From an uncultured Alphaproteobacteria bacterium (GTDB lineage: Bacteria > Pseudomonadota > Alphaproteobacteria > CAAHEQ01 > UBA3637): 35,080 bases of DNA. The stretch lies in the NCBI GenBank assembly GCA_949286465.1, contig CASECI010000052.1, forward strand, positions 1-35,080. The letters are read 5' to 3'. Shown here in pieces: positions 1 to 8,153 of this stretch; the first letter of the stretch is position 1; the number at the start of each line of letters is the position of its first letter. The notes under the pieces were generated by a model. The model did not search any database, was not told the origin of the DNA, and worked only from the letters and a program-made list of their open reading frames with translations. The position numbers were made by a program, and so were the translations under genes.

Positions 1-2
1 CT

Positions 3-1517
3 TGTACTTGTGCTCCCGGCGCTATTGAATGTCAAGGAAGTTGTTATGTATGTCCGGAAGGCTATTCTCTTGATACCTTGACATGCTCTTGTACATGTGA
101 TCCTCAAGAATGCCCGGAAAATGCGACTTGGAATAGTTTAACCTGTTCCTGTGAATGTATCGAAGGGTATGATATGTGTAATAACACCTGTCATCCTCAA
201 TGTAACGGTTCTGGCATGACCGGAGAAAGAGATCCGGATACCTGTGCTTGTATTTGTATTGAAGGAACAAACGCCGATACTTGTGCTTGCCCAGAAGGGT
301 ACATCTATATAGATGGACAATGCCAAAAATTCGAATGTCGTGGTGGACCGACTGAATACATATGTTATATTAATGATAAAAGGTGTGGATATGGTTGTAC
401 AGCGACAGGAAATGTTTGCCGTGTAGGAGCTTGCTATCCATCTTATTGTAATCAAGTAGGTACATTCAGTATAAAAGACTACTGGGGCGGATACGGAGGA
501 TGTGAGTATGAGACAACTTTTTGTGCTCCATGGGAAACAGGAGATTGGTATTGTTTTGATACAAAGACCCAACAGCCTTGCTGTGATGCTTATGAACCTA
601 ATTTCAATACTTGTTACCATGGTAGTTGTATTGACCCATGTAAACCTTATGATAATATAAATCCTAGCTATGGACATGCAAATTTTACATTAGTTACAGA
701 TAGACATAAAGGATGTTTCTTTGATAATGGAATCAGATGTTTATTATCTTCTCAAAAGTGGACTTGTTATATTAATGATTATTTTTTAGAATGTGGAAAT
801 GGATGCTCCTCTCCTATCAATTGTGGAAACTGTAGTCCAACCTATTGTCCTACAGGTTCATATTGGGATGAGCAAAAAAAACAATGTTGTACAAAAGACG
901 GAAACTCTGAGATTTGTTGTGGACGAGATGCTCAATGTTTTAGAGATGGTAAGGTATGCGGTGTTCGATGCGCTGAAATAGGAAAAAAATGTTCTTTAGG
1001 TCTATGTTATGATCCTGGATGCCCAGAAGGTTTTACCTTTGATCACAATGGATTTTATTTTGGATGTAAACAAGGTGAAATTCTCATGACTCAAGCATTA
1101 CAAGGAGAAGGGCCATATGTATGTTTTTATCAGAATGATGCAGGAGCCAAATATTGTACTGATCTAACAGGGAAAAATTGTGGTGAGATTTACTTAGATG
1201 TATGTTCTTACAAAAAGATTTGTCCTTATGCTTCTCTCATTACTGAAGACTGCAGATGTGCAGCAAATCCCAATGGACAAATTGGTGACTACTGTTGCCC
1301 TCCAGGTCATACTTATACTAATGGAGGCTGTACACTGATTGACTGTCCAGATGGACAAGTAGCTGATGAGGGCGGGATTTGTAAGACTGCTTGTAAAAAC
1401 AATGCTGAAGTCTTAGATTGCATCTGTTCTGGGACAACTCATACGAATCAATTCAATGCTAAAATTTGTTGCGAAAGTGGATATACCTGGAATGAAAATA
1501 CTCAAACCTGTCAATAA
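3..1517 (+). CDS. Cysteine-rich repeat protein, 5' end outside window
   Basis: The reading frame is open from the left edge, so the true start lies upstream; the TTG at 78 is simply a Leu codon within it. Cysteine is strikingly abundant, in small spaced groups such as C-x-C and C-P-E-G-Y, as in extracellular disulfide-rich or EGF-like modules. A motif of the form CYIND...CG.GC...C..G.C.P.YC occurs near 363-455 and again near 765-850, with a looser third copy near 920-1020, so the protein probably grew by internal duplication. No catalytic motif or membrane segment is visible in the part present, and the signal peptide would be upstream. A secreted or cell-surface structural or adhesive protein is the most likely role, but the function is not known. 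It ends directly in a hairpin terminator. Confidence 0.75.
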   Translation, partial: CTCAPGAIECQGSCYVCPEGYSLDTLTCSCTCDPQECPENATWNSLTCSCECIEGYDMCNNTCHPQCNGSGMTGERDPDTCACICIEGTNADTCACPEGYIYIDGQCQKFECRGGPTEYICYINDKRCGYGCTATGNVCRVGACYPSYCNQVGTFSIKDYWGGYGGCEYETTFCAPWETGDWYCFDTKTQQPCCDAYEPNFNTCYHGSCIDPCKPYDNINPSYGHANFTLVTDRHKGCFFDNGIRCLLSSQKWTCYINDYFLECGNGCSSPINCGNCSPTYCPTGSYWDEQKKQCCTKDGNSEICCGRDAQCFRDGKVCGVRCAEIGKKCSLGLCYDPGCPEGFTFDHNGFYFGCKQGEILMTQALQGEGPYVCFYQNDAGAKYCTDLTGKNCGEIYLDVCSYKKICPYASLITEDCRCAANPNGQIGDYCCPPGHTYTNGGCTLIDCPDGQVADEGGICKTACKNNAEVLDCICSGTTHTNQFNAKICCESGYTWNENTQTCQ

Positions 1518-1542
1518 AAAGCGGGGTTTTAATCCCGCTTTT
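1517..1542. terminator. Intrinsic terminator, probably bidirectional
   Basis: AAAAGCGGG (1517-1525) pairs with CCCGCTTTT (1534-1542) across an 8-base loop, with A-runs before and T-runs after. The last base of the stop codon of the cysteine-rich gene is the first base of the stem. The A/T symmetry means it can also serve the minus-strand gene that ends at 1553. Confidence 0.8.
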
Positions 1543-1552
1543 CAACTATGCT

Positions 1553-1798
1553 TTACTCTTCTTTTTGAAGTCGTTCTTCCAGCTTTTCAATTTTCATTTG
1601 ACAAATCTTAGATAACTCGTCCTCATTATGGTTATCAGACCATTCCTTAACCTCTCTTAAAACTGCTAATTTTTGCATATCTAAACTATGCAAAATATCG
1701 TGTAAATGGTCTGGCATTAAAGGCCATACTTGCTCTAATACATAATGAAAATGACATTTCTCTTTTTCACCACAAGACGTTTTTTTATTTTCTTCCAT
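1553..1798 (-). CDS. Small protein with a Cys/His cluster, unknown function
   Basis: This 81-residue protein is not recognised. Near the N-terminus, C9, C15, H17 and H18 form a short cluster that could bind a metal, with a further H at 31, H33 and H37. The rest is charged and looks helical, ending in a Lys/Glu-rich stretch that could form a coiled coil. The start has a good AGGAG ribosome site about 6 bases upstream, which supports it as a real gene. It is convergent with the cysteine-rich gene and shares its terminator. On the minus strand an extended -10 (TGCTATAGT) lies upstream, around 1870-1880. No signal peptide or membrane segment is visible, so it is probably cytoplasmic. Confidence 0.55.
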   Translation of the reverse strand: MEENKKTSCGEKEKCHFHYVLEQVWPLMPDHLHDILHSLDMQKLAVLREVKEWSDNHNEDELSKICQMKIEKLEERLQKEE

Positions 1799-1955
1799 TT
1801 TTTCTCCTTTCTTTAATAAAAACCTTCTACAAAAGGAAAATGGATATCGTATGTATCCCTGTCAATACAACTATAGCATATACCTTACAAAATTTTCCTG
1901 TACTTTTTTATCTTTTCAGACTAAATTAAAGAAAATTAAAAAAGGACATTTAATA

Positions 1956-3410
1956 ATGGAAAAATCTGAACAACTCCGTATTCCTCCTCAAAGTCTAGAG
2001 GCTGAACAGGCTCTTTTAGGGGCGATTCTTACCAATAATCGTGCTATGGAAAAAGTTGTTGAATTTTTAAAACCTGAACATTTTGCAAGTCCTATTCACA
2101 GTAAAATTTTTGCGGCATGTCAAACCCTCCTTGAAAGAGGACGTTTGGCAGATCCTATTACATTAAAAGAATATTTTGCGAATGATGGAACTCTAGATGA
2201 AGTCGGTGGACAAGATTATATATTTAAACTTGCCAACGCTTCAACGACTATTATTAATGCAAATGACTATGGAAAACAAATCTTTGATCGCTATCTAAGA
2301 AGACAACTTATAGGGCTGGGAACTGAAATTGTTAATGATGCGTTTGAAATCAACCTCGAAAATGATAGTAAAAAGCAAATTGAAAATGCTGAAAAAATGC
2401 TCTATGAACTGGCTGATGAAGGGGAACTTGAAGGTGGTCCAACGCCCTTTTCTGTTGGACTGAAACAAGCAATTGAAAGTGCTGAAAAAGCAATGCGAAA
2501 TCCTTCTGGTATTTCTGGTCTGCCAACTGGACTCATTGATATGGATAAATTAATGGGCGGGTTACATAATTCTGATTTGCTTATTTTAGCTGGGCGACCT
2601 GCCATGGGAAAGACAGCTTTAGCTACGTGTATTGCATTCAATGTCGCACGAAAAATGCAAGAAGAGAATAAAAAATCAGATAATAAATTAGGGGTTGCTT
2701 TTTTCTCTTTAGAAATGTCCGCCGAACAATTGGCTGGACGTATTCTTTCTACATATACTCATATCGGCGGGCAAGCGATGCGTACTGGAAAACTAACCGG
2801 CGAACAATTCGATGAAATTGCCGGCGCTCTCAGTATGCTCAATTCTTTGCCTCTTTATATTGACGATACTCCTGGCATCACTGTCAACACAATAAAAAAT
2901 AGGGCTCGAAGATTAAAACGTGATAAAGAAAAAGGCTTAGGTTTAATTGTTATTGACTATTTACAGCTTATCTCAAGTGGCGGCAGATCAGAAAATCGAG
3001 TTCAAGAATTATCTGAAATCACAAGAGCCCTAAAAATTATGGCTAAAGAATTAAATGTTCCGGTTCTTGTGTTGTCTCAGTTATCACGTCTAGTCGAACA
3101 AAGAGACAATAAACGCCCTCAACTTTCTGACTTAAGAGAGTCTGGCTCTATTGAACAAGACGCTGACATTGTTATGTTCGTCTATCGAGAAGCATATTAT
3201 CTCGAAAATGAAGCTCCGGTTCAACGCCCTAAAGAAACACAGGAAGCCTTCCAAAAAAGAATTTTAGAATGGGAACAAAAGAAAATTGATCTTGCTAAAT
3301 GTGCTGAAGCAATTATATCAAAACAACGACATGGACCAACAGGAACTGTTCATTTATTCTTTGATGGTCAATTTACTGAGTTTGGCAATTTAGAAAAAGA
3401 AAATGGATAA
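1956..3410 (+). CDS. dnaB: Replicative DNA helicase DnaB
   Basis: This is the hexameric 5'-3' helicase that unwinds DNA at the replication fork and recruits primase. From the ATG at 1956 the protein is 484 residues, normal for DnaB. The N-terminal domain begins with the typical IPPQSLEAEQALLGAIL segment. The RecA-like domain has Walker A GRPAMGKT (213-220), the SLEMS segment near 251 and Walker B LIVIDYLQL (330-338), followed by LSQLSR and DLRESGSIEQDAD. The frame also opens earlier, at 1851, but the intervening 35 residues do not look like DnaB, and AAAGGACA just before 1956 is a suitable ribosome site, so the later ATG is chosen. It abuts the convergent gene on the other strand with no spacer. 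Confidence 0.96.
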   Translation: MEKSEQLRIPPQSLEAEQALLGAILTNNRAMEKVVEFLKPEHFASPIHSKIFAACQTLLERGRLADPITLKEYFANDGTLDEVGGQDYIFKLANASTTIINANDYGKQIFDRYLRRQLIGLGTEIVNDAFEINLENDSKKQIENAEKMLYELADEGELEGGPTPFSVGLKQAIESAEKAMRNPSGISGLPTGLIDMDKLMGGLHNSDLLILAGRPAMGKTALATCIAFNVARKMQEENKKSDNKLGVAFFSLEMSAEQLAGRILSTYTHIGGQAMRTGKLTGEQFDEIAGALSMLNSLPLYIDDTPGITVNTIKNRARRLKRDKEKGLGLIVIDYLQLISSGGRSENRVQELSEITRALKIMAKELNVPVLVLSQLSRLVEQRDNKRPQLSDLRESGSIEQDADIVMFVYREAYYLENEAPVQRPKETQEAFQKRILEWEQKKIDLAKCAEAIISKQRHGPTGTVHLFFDGQFTEFGNLEKENG

Positions 3411-5594
3411 TTAATTCCAAAATACCTTCCCTGGTTTATAAAAATACCTTTTATCTTGGTTTAAAATAACAGCAATTTCATCACTATGTTTTAAAAGTAT
3501 TTGATTAAATCGTTGTTGTTGAGGAGCCATATTCCAAAAAAGTTTTGGATAATTTGGAAAAGAAAGCATCACATCCTGAAAATAGTTTGCATCTGCGGAA
3601 ACAAAATGAATTTGAGATGAAGATAATGTTGCATAATCTTTCTGAATATTTGTTTTCTTTGTTACTGGATTTGTCCAGCGATAACAACTTAAATACAAGC
3701 TTGTCCAATATCCACTCTTTGTAAAATTCGTCAAAACAACACCATTTTTTCCTTCAATAATAATATGTGTACGAGGCACTCCATATTTTTCAGTTAATCT
3801 ATTCATCTCCTTTACAGCATCATCCATTTCTGCTAAAGACATATTTTTGAAATCTAACCAAAAGTATTTTTTTTCTAAATCTAACCGCCCGCGCCATAGA
3901 TCTTCTAAAGTTTCCTTAGCATAGGGCGTATCATGCGAAACATGAAAAGTTTTATCTTCTGAATTCCAAAAAATATCCGTCTCAAAACCATTCCATGTAT
4001 CCCAATAAGCAGACAATCTATCTGAAGAATTAACCATATGTAACCATATCTTATCTGGGAAAAAATTAGGCTGAAAAGCTTTTTTTATAGGCGGTAAAGA
4101 AGCTTCCTTTTTTACAAACAAACTTTGACTCGTATCAATATCTGGATGAGATAATCCGACCAAATCTACCATTGTTTCCATAAAATATTGTAAATTAAAT
4201 TTGCTCTGTAATTGTGATTCTATTTCTACGACTTTATGAGGAAACATCTCTCTATATTTAGGAGATAACCACATAATAAAAGGAATCGCATACATATCGG
4301 GTGTACTCATTGCTTCTTCATGGCAAAAGCAACTATTTTCTGAAGAAACATCTTCTCCATGATCTGAAAAATATAAAAATGCCATAGCGTTTTTTTCTTG
4401 TTTAAGTAAGTTCAATAATTTTTCTAAAACACAATCTGTATATCTTATTGAATTATCATAGTGAGCTCTTAACGCTTCTGATCCTTTTAAGCTATATGCA
4501 TTAAAATAATCAGCATCTGAAGGATATCTATCCTTATACTCATAATGACTTCCCTTTAAATGAAGAAAAATAACCTTCCTAGGTGCTTTATCTGATAAAG
4601 CTTGTTTAAACAAAGGAATTAAGCTTTCATCATATTGCTCCTTTTTAGGAAAAGAATAAACATCTGCTTGTTTTGCTAAGACTGTTACAAGATTTGCAAA
4701 TAAGCCAAACTCCTCTTGGTTCGATATCCAATAAGTCTTGTATCCGGCATCTTTCATAAACTGTATTAAAGAACCTTTGCTCCAGGCAAGACTCATATCA
4801 TTTTCATTCGCTAACGTTAATGCTTTCTGTAGACTATTCATTGTCACTGCATGAGGAGATACAACATTTTGGAAAATAAATAAATCTTCTTCTTTGCTCA
4901 GAAAAGGCGTTGTTTCTTTTAAATACCCATATACACTCATTTCATTGCGCGAAACACTCTCCCCAATAACGATGACGTATGTTTGAGGTTCTTTATTTAT
5001 TCCTATAATTGTTTGATATGATTCAGTTGAGGTATTAACTGCAACCATATCATTTATAATTTTATTATACTGTTTATAGTTTTCTATTAAGTACGCGAAT
5101 GGCAGAAGATTATTCATTTGTAAAAGAAGAAATAAAAAACAAAAGAAACTGATCCAGATAAAAAAATTCTTTATATATTGAAAAGAAATATGTTTATCTC
5201 TCCAAAGCAAAGTCAAAAGACTAATACTTCCAATAAAAACTATTATAATAGGCCAATTCATAAAAGAAAAACAAAACGATAAAATTTCCCCAAAATTTGT
5301 TCCTAAAATAGAAAATATAGAGGCAGAATTCAACGGCGTTTTAAAAAGTATTTGATGCCCAACAACAAAAAACATCGGCAGATAACTTATAAGAAAATAA
5401 AGAATTAAATAACCTCCTTGATATTTTTTTAATACCATTTTCCAAAACATAAACACAAATGTTAAACAAAGGCCGTTCCAAAAAGAAAAAGTGTTATCAA
5501 CATACCATAATCCATAGAAAGGAGCCCCAAAATACAAGAAATTCAGAAAAAAAATTTTACAGTCTAAGCAATAGTCTTTTAATTTTATATGCAT
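3411..5594 (-). CDS. Phosphoethanolamine-transferase-like membrane protein with C-terminal phosphodiesterase-like domain
   Basis: The N-terminal third has about five membrane segments, as in the EptA/CptA family, which transfers phosphoethanolamine from phosphatidylethanolamine to lipid A or core sugars on the periplasmic side. The sulfatase-like domain shows the nucleophile motif VIGESVSRNEMSVYGY, a VSPHAVT segment, HLKGSHYEY, the metal motif YFSDHGEDV and a following CHEE. A further roughly 215 residues (about 3411-4060) are not part of normal EptA. They carry WLHMVNSS, FETDIFW, FHVSHD and FWLDFKN, a pattern like glycerophosphodiester phosphodiesterase or FAM151-type barrels (H-N, E-x-D, HD, D-x-K). 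The ATG at 5594 (727 residues) is preferred because GAAGG lies 10 bases upstream; an ATG at 5651 would add 19 residues but has no ribosome site. Lipid A or envelope modification is inferred; the exact substrate is unknown. Confidence 0.8.
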   Translation of the reverse strand: MHIKLKDYCLDCKIFFLNFLYFGAPFYGLWYVDNTFSFWNGLCLTFVFMFWKMVLKKYQGGYLILYFLISYLPMFFVVGHQILFKTPLNSASIFSILGTNFGEILSFCFSFMNWPIIIVFIGSISLLTLLWRDKHISFQYIKNFFIWISFFCFLFLLLQMNNLLPFAYLIENYKQYNKIINDMVAVNTSTESYQTIIGINKEPQTYVIVIGESVSRNEMSVYGYLKETTPFLSKEEDLFIFQNVVSPHAVTMNSLQKALTLANENDMSLAWSKGSLIQFMKDAGYKTYWISNQEEFGLFANLVTVLAKQADVYSFPKKEQYDESLIPLFKQALSDKAPRKVIFLHLKGSHYEYKDRYPSDADYFNAYSLKGSEALRAHYDNSIRYTDCVLEKLLNLLKQEKNAMAFLYFSDHGEDVSSENSCFCHEEAMSTPDMYAIPFIMWLSPKYREMFPHKVVEIESQLQSKFNLQYFMETMVDLVGLSHPDIDTSQSLFVKKEASLPPIKKAFQPNFFPDKIWLHMVNSSDRLSAYWDTWNGFETDIFWNSEDKTFHVSHDTPYAKETLEDLWRGRLDLEKKYFWLDFKNMSLAEMDDAVKEMNRLTEKYGVPRTHIIIEGKNGVVLTNFTKSGYWTSLYLSCYRWTNPVTKKTNIQKDYATLSSSQIHFVSADANYFQDVMLSFPNYPKLFWNMAPQQQRFNQILLKHSDEIAVILNQDKRYFYKPGKVFWN

Positions 5595-5683
5595 TCTTAT
5601 ATAACCTTCATATAATTTTCGAATGAACAAAGCTAGATTAACAAATAACATATACTATAAAAAGTAATTTCATAAAAAAATAC

Positions 5684-5712
5684 TTGCATTTTATAAAAAA
5701 AATAGCTATAAG
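5684..5712 (+). promoter_or_regulatory. Probable promoter of tRNA-Val
   Basis: TTGCAT, a 17-base spacer and TATAAG (5707-5712) sit about 20 bases before the tRNA. The -10 is good and the -35 keeps only the TTG. Confidence 0.4.
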
Positions 5713-5731
5713 AAGTTAACTTCGATATCAA

Positions 5732-5808
5732 GGGCGTGTAGCTCAGGTGGTTAGAGCGTTACGTTGACATCGTAAAGGTCAGAGGTTCGAGTCCTCTTAC
5801 GCCCACCA
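5732..5808 (+). tRNA. tRNA-Val (GAC)
   Basis: It is 77 bases long with encoded CCA. The acceptor stem GGGCGTG pairs with TACGCCC (5798-5804, one G-T pair). The D-loop GCTCAGGTGGTTAGAGC, the anticodon loop TTGACAT and the T-arm GAGGTTCGAGTCCTC are all standard. The anticodon GAC reads GUC valine codons. It is convergent with the transglutaminase-like gene, and no clear terminator separates them. Confidence 0.95.
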
Positions 5809-5828
5809 ATCCTTATAAAAAAATCTGA

Positions 5829-6629
5829 TTAAGTTCTACTAAGTACGTTTTTTAGATTTGTTGCTATTTCTTTGTTCTGTGAAAGGACAAGGGAAGGAAA
5901 AAAATCTCCTCCATCACCACAACCATAATACCATTTTGACCCTGTTAATATATTTTTAGTTTCAAAATAAATACTATTCCTACCTTCTGTTTGTATATGA
6001 ATTTGCTTTTCAAATTGTTTCTTATGCGTATCCGTCATTTCAACAGAGGAAATTCTAGGAAAATATCTTCCAGAGCTCAACATTGGATTAGATGGATCGT
6101 AAACATAATCTTTTGTTCCTACAACAAATGTTATGAAACTATGTGGTTCTCCTTTCTCGTCTTTTAAAGAATGTACTAATTCACCCCCAAAATACTTTGA
6201 CGCAATTCCCTGTCTTTGAAGGAACAACTGAGCAAGTAGAGCTATTTCTGCGCATTGACAAACTCCCTTTTGAAAAGCCTGAGATAAAGTTCTGCTTCCT
6301 CTTATATCATAGAAATTTTGCCGTTGTTGAACGTTTTTTGATAAATCGGGATACATTTTCCTAAGGACATGATCAAAAACATACATTTGCATAAATATTT
6401 TTGAATCAAAATTAGAAGCAATTTCTTTAAACCATTCTATATTTTTCTCGTTTTTCTGAAGAGTGATGACCGTTTTTTCTGCACATTCAAATAAGTCTTT
6501 AAATTTATCAGTATCGACTGTAACAAGTAAATCTAATTTGCTAGGGAACGAACCGCCGATAGGAACTTTATCATTCTCCTTTATATCACAAATACGACAA
6601 TTTGTTTCATTTAGCTTTTCAAAAAGCAT
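5829..6629 (-). CDS. Transglutaminase-like (papain-fold) protein
   Basis: This 266-residue protein carries the core of the transglutaminase-like fold. The segment CAEIALLAQLFLQRQGI has the usual C-x-E-x-A...GI spacing with C126 as the likely nucleophile, H163 in EPHSFITF as the second residue and D178 in YVYDPSNP as the third. No signal peptide or membrane segment is visible, so it is probably cytoplasmic. Bacterial members act as peptidases, amidases or protein-crosslinking enzymes; which one applies here cannot be told. An N-terminal C-x2-C pair (C11, C14) is a minor oddity. The start has GAGG about 7 bases upstream. It is transcribed alone, divergent from dacA, with a shared AT-rich spacer of about 190 bases. 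Confidence 0.7.
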   Translation of the reverse strand: MLFEKLNETNCRICDIKENDKVPIGGSFPSKLDLLVTVDTDKFKDLFECAEKTVITLQKNEKNIEWFKEIASNFDSKIFMQMYVFDHVLRKMYPDLSKNVQQRQNFYDIRGSRTLSQAFQKGVCQCAEIALLAQLFLQRQGIASKYFGGELVHSLKDEKGEPHSFITFVVGTKDYVYDPSNPMLSSGRYFPRISSVEMTDTHKKQFEKQIHIQTEGRNSIYFETKNILTGSKWYYGCGDGGDFFPSLVLSQNKEIATNLKNVLSRT

Positions 6630-6821
6630 TCCTTACCTCATATAAAGATGATACCCTATTTTAGAGATTTATTGAATATTTTATCTTCCCCTGATTGAAA
6701 AAAATCAAATCAACAAAAGTACTATATTTATTTAAATAATATAATTTCTCTCTTATAAACACTTTATTAATTTTTCTTTGAAAGAATAAATTTATTTGAA
6801 GAAGCTTTCAAAGGAAGTATC

Positions 6822-8087
6822 ATGCTTTTAAAAAAGATTGCATTTTGTCTTTTTTCCATATTTCTTTTTACACCTGCTTTTGCATGGAAAACACCTTCTT
6901 CTCTGGTTGCTGATGCTCAAAGTGGATATGTATTACACGCTAAAAATGCAGATGTAAAACAATATCCTGCTTCTTTAACAAAAGTGATGACCCTTTATAT
7001 TACTTTTGATGCTCTAGAAAAAGGGTATCTTCATATGGATGACTTAATCCCAGTTTCAAAACACGCAGCTCGACAACCAAGGTCTAAGCTTGGACTAAAA
7101 GCCGGAAGTGTTATGACTGTTAAGGAAGCTATTTTGGCCTTAATTGTCAAATCTGCAAATGACGCTGCTGTTGTTTTAGCTGAAGCATTAGCGCCTTCAG
7201 AAGAAGAATTTGCTCAGATGATGACTTCCTTTGCCCATGATTTAGGGCTTCATGATACAACTTTTAAGAATGCCTCAGGCTTACATGACCCCGAACAAGT
7301 TACCTCTGCAAAAGACATGGCTATACTTGCAATAGCAATGATGAACCACTTTCCTCAATATTATCCCCTATTTTCTACAAAAAGTTTCAAGTTTGATGGA
7401 AAGACTTATTATTCTCATAATTCTATTTTATTATATTATAAAGGAGCTGAAGGATTTAAAACAGGCTTTATTTCTGCAGTCGGTTATAACATCGTTTCAA
7501 CAGCCGAACGCGATGGAAGAACTTTAGTCGGAGTTGTTATCGGACAAGACTCGGCTGCTCTGCGTGACAAACAAATGAAAAATTTGCTTGATAAAGGGTT
7601 TGCCAAAGCAAAAACAAAAGAAAAAGAATTAAAGAAAAGTGCCAACAATCCTTTTTTTAAAAAAGCTTACATATCAAGTTCTCACAAACAAAAATACGAT
7701 GCTATCTTAAAAAAGAATATCGCTCAAACACAACTCAAAGTCGCTCAAATGACTGCAAAAGATAAAACAACTTTAATTGCCTCTATCCCTATGTCCCCTG
7801 TTGAAGAAGAAAATATTACAATAGAACAAGGAGACTATACACCGGCTGAATGGAGCATTCAAGTCGGCGCTTTTAATTCCGAAGAAAAAGCAAAAAAGCT
7901 TGCTCTTTCCGCTCAAGAAACACTTCATTTAAAAACAATTTCTATTCAAACTCCTCCTTATAAAAAAATGTTCCGTTCTCGCCTAGTCGGCTTCGAAACA
8001 AAAGAAGATGCCGTCGCCGCTTGCAATGCATTAAAAACAAATGCTTTTTCTTGCTTAGCTATTGCACCAAATAAAAAAGAACCCTAA
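6822..8087 (+). CDS. dacA: D-alanyl-D-alanine carboxypeptidase (PBP5/6 family) with SPOR domain
   Basis: This enzyme removes the terminal D-Ala from peptidoglycan pentapeptides in the periplasm and so limits crosslinking. A signal peptide ends near residue 21 (FTPAFA). The S11 serine-peptidase motifs are all present: S51-L-T-K54 (nucleophile and general base), S111-A-N113 and K213-T-G215. The last 75 or so residues (about 345-417, from SIQVGAF) form a SPOR domain, which binds denuded glycan strands and can bring the enzyme to the division site; DacA proteins with C-terminal SPOR are common in alphaproteobacteria. AAGGAAG just upstream supports the start. It lies 66 bases ahead of bamD. Confidence 0.93.
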   Translation: MLLKKIAFCLFSIFLFTPAFAWKTPSSLVADAQSGYVLHAKNADVKQYPASLTKVMTLYITFDALEKGYLHMDDLIPVSKHAARQPRSKLGLKAGSVMTVKEAILALIVKSANDAAVVLAEALAPSEEEFAQMMTSFAHDLGLHDTTFKNASGLHDPEQVTSAKDMAILAIAMMNHFPQYYPLFSTKSFKFDGKTYYSHNSILLYYKGAEGFKTGFISAVGYNIVSTAERDGRTLVGVVIGQDSAALRDKQMKNLLDKGFAKAKTKEKELKKSANNPFFKKAYISSSHKQKYDAILKKNIAQTQLKVAQMTAKDKTTLIASIPMSPVEEENITIEQGDYTPAEWSIQVGAFNSEEKAKKLALSAQETLHLKTISIQTPPYKKMFRSRLVGFETKEDAVAACNALKTNAFSCLAIAPNKKEP

Positions 8088-8153
8088 TTTAAATTTTCCT
8101 TTCCTCTTGTATAAAAAATGATATAGTAAGGAAAGTATGAAAGGGACTTTTAA

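Noticed and set aside
138-677. Minus-strand open frame of 179 codons opposite the cysteine-rich gene
   Set aside because: TGT and TGC codons read as Thr and Ala on the other strand and leave the frame open. It is a shadow of the cysteine-rich coding sequence.
1851-1955. Longer N-terminus for DnaB
   Set aside because: The 35 added residues do not resemble DnaB and no ribosome site stands before the earlier ATG.
5595-5651. Upstream ATG of the transferase gene
   Set aside because: It lacks a ribosome site; the ATG at 5594 has GAAGG. It cannot be fully excluded.
5732-5808. tRNA-Val as an integration site for a mobile element
   Set aside because: No second copy of the tRNA 3' end and no integrase were found in the window.
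6795-6812. TTTGAA/TTCAAA inverted repeat before dacA
   Set aside because: Arms of 6 bases in AT-rich DNA are expected by chance, and there is no second copy.
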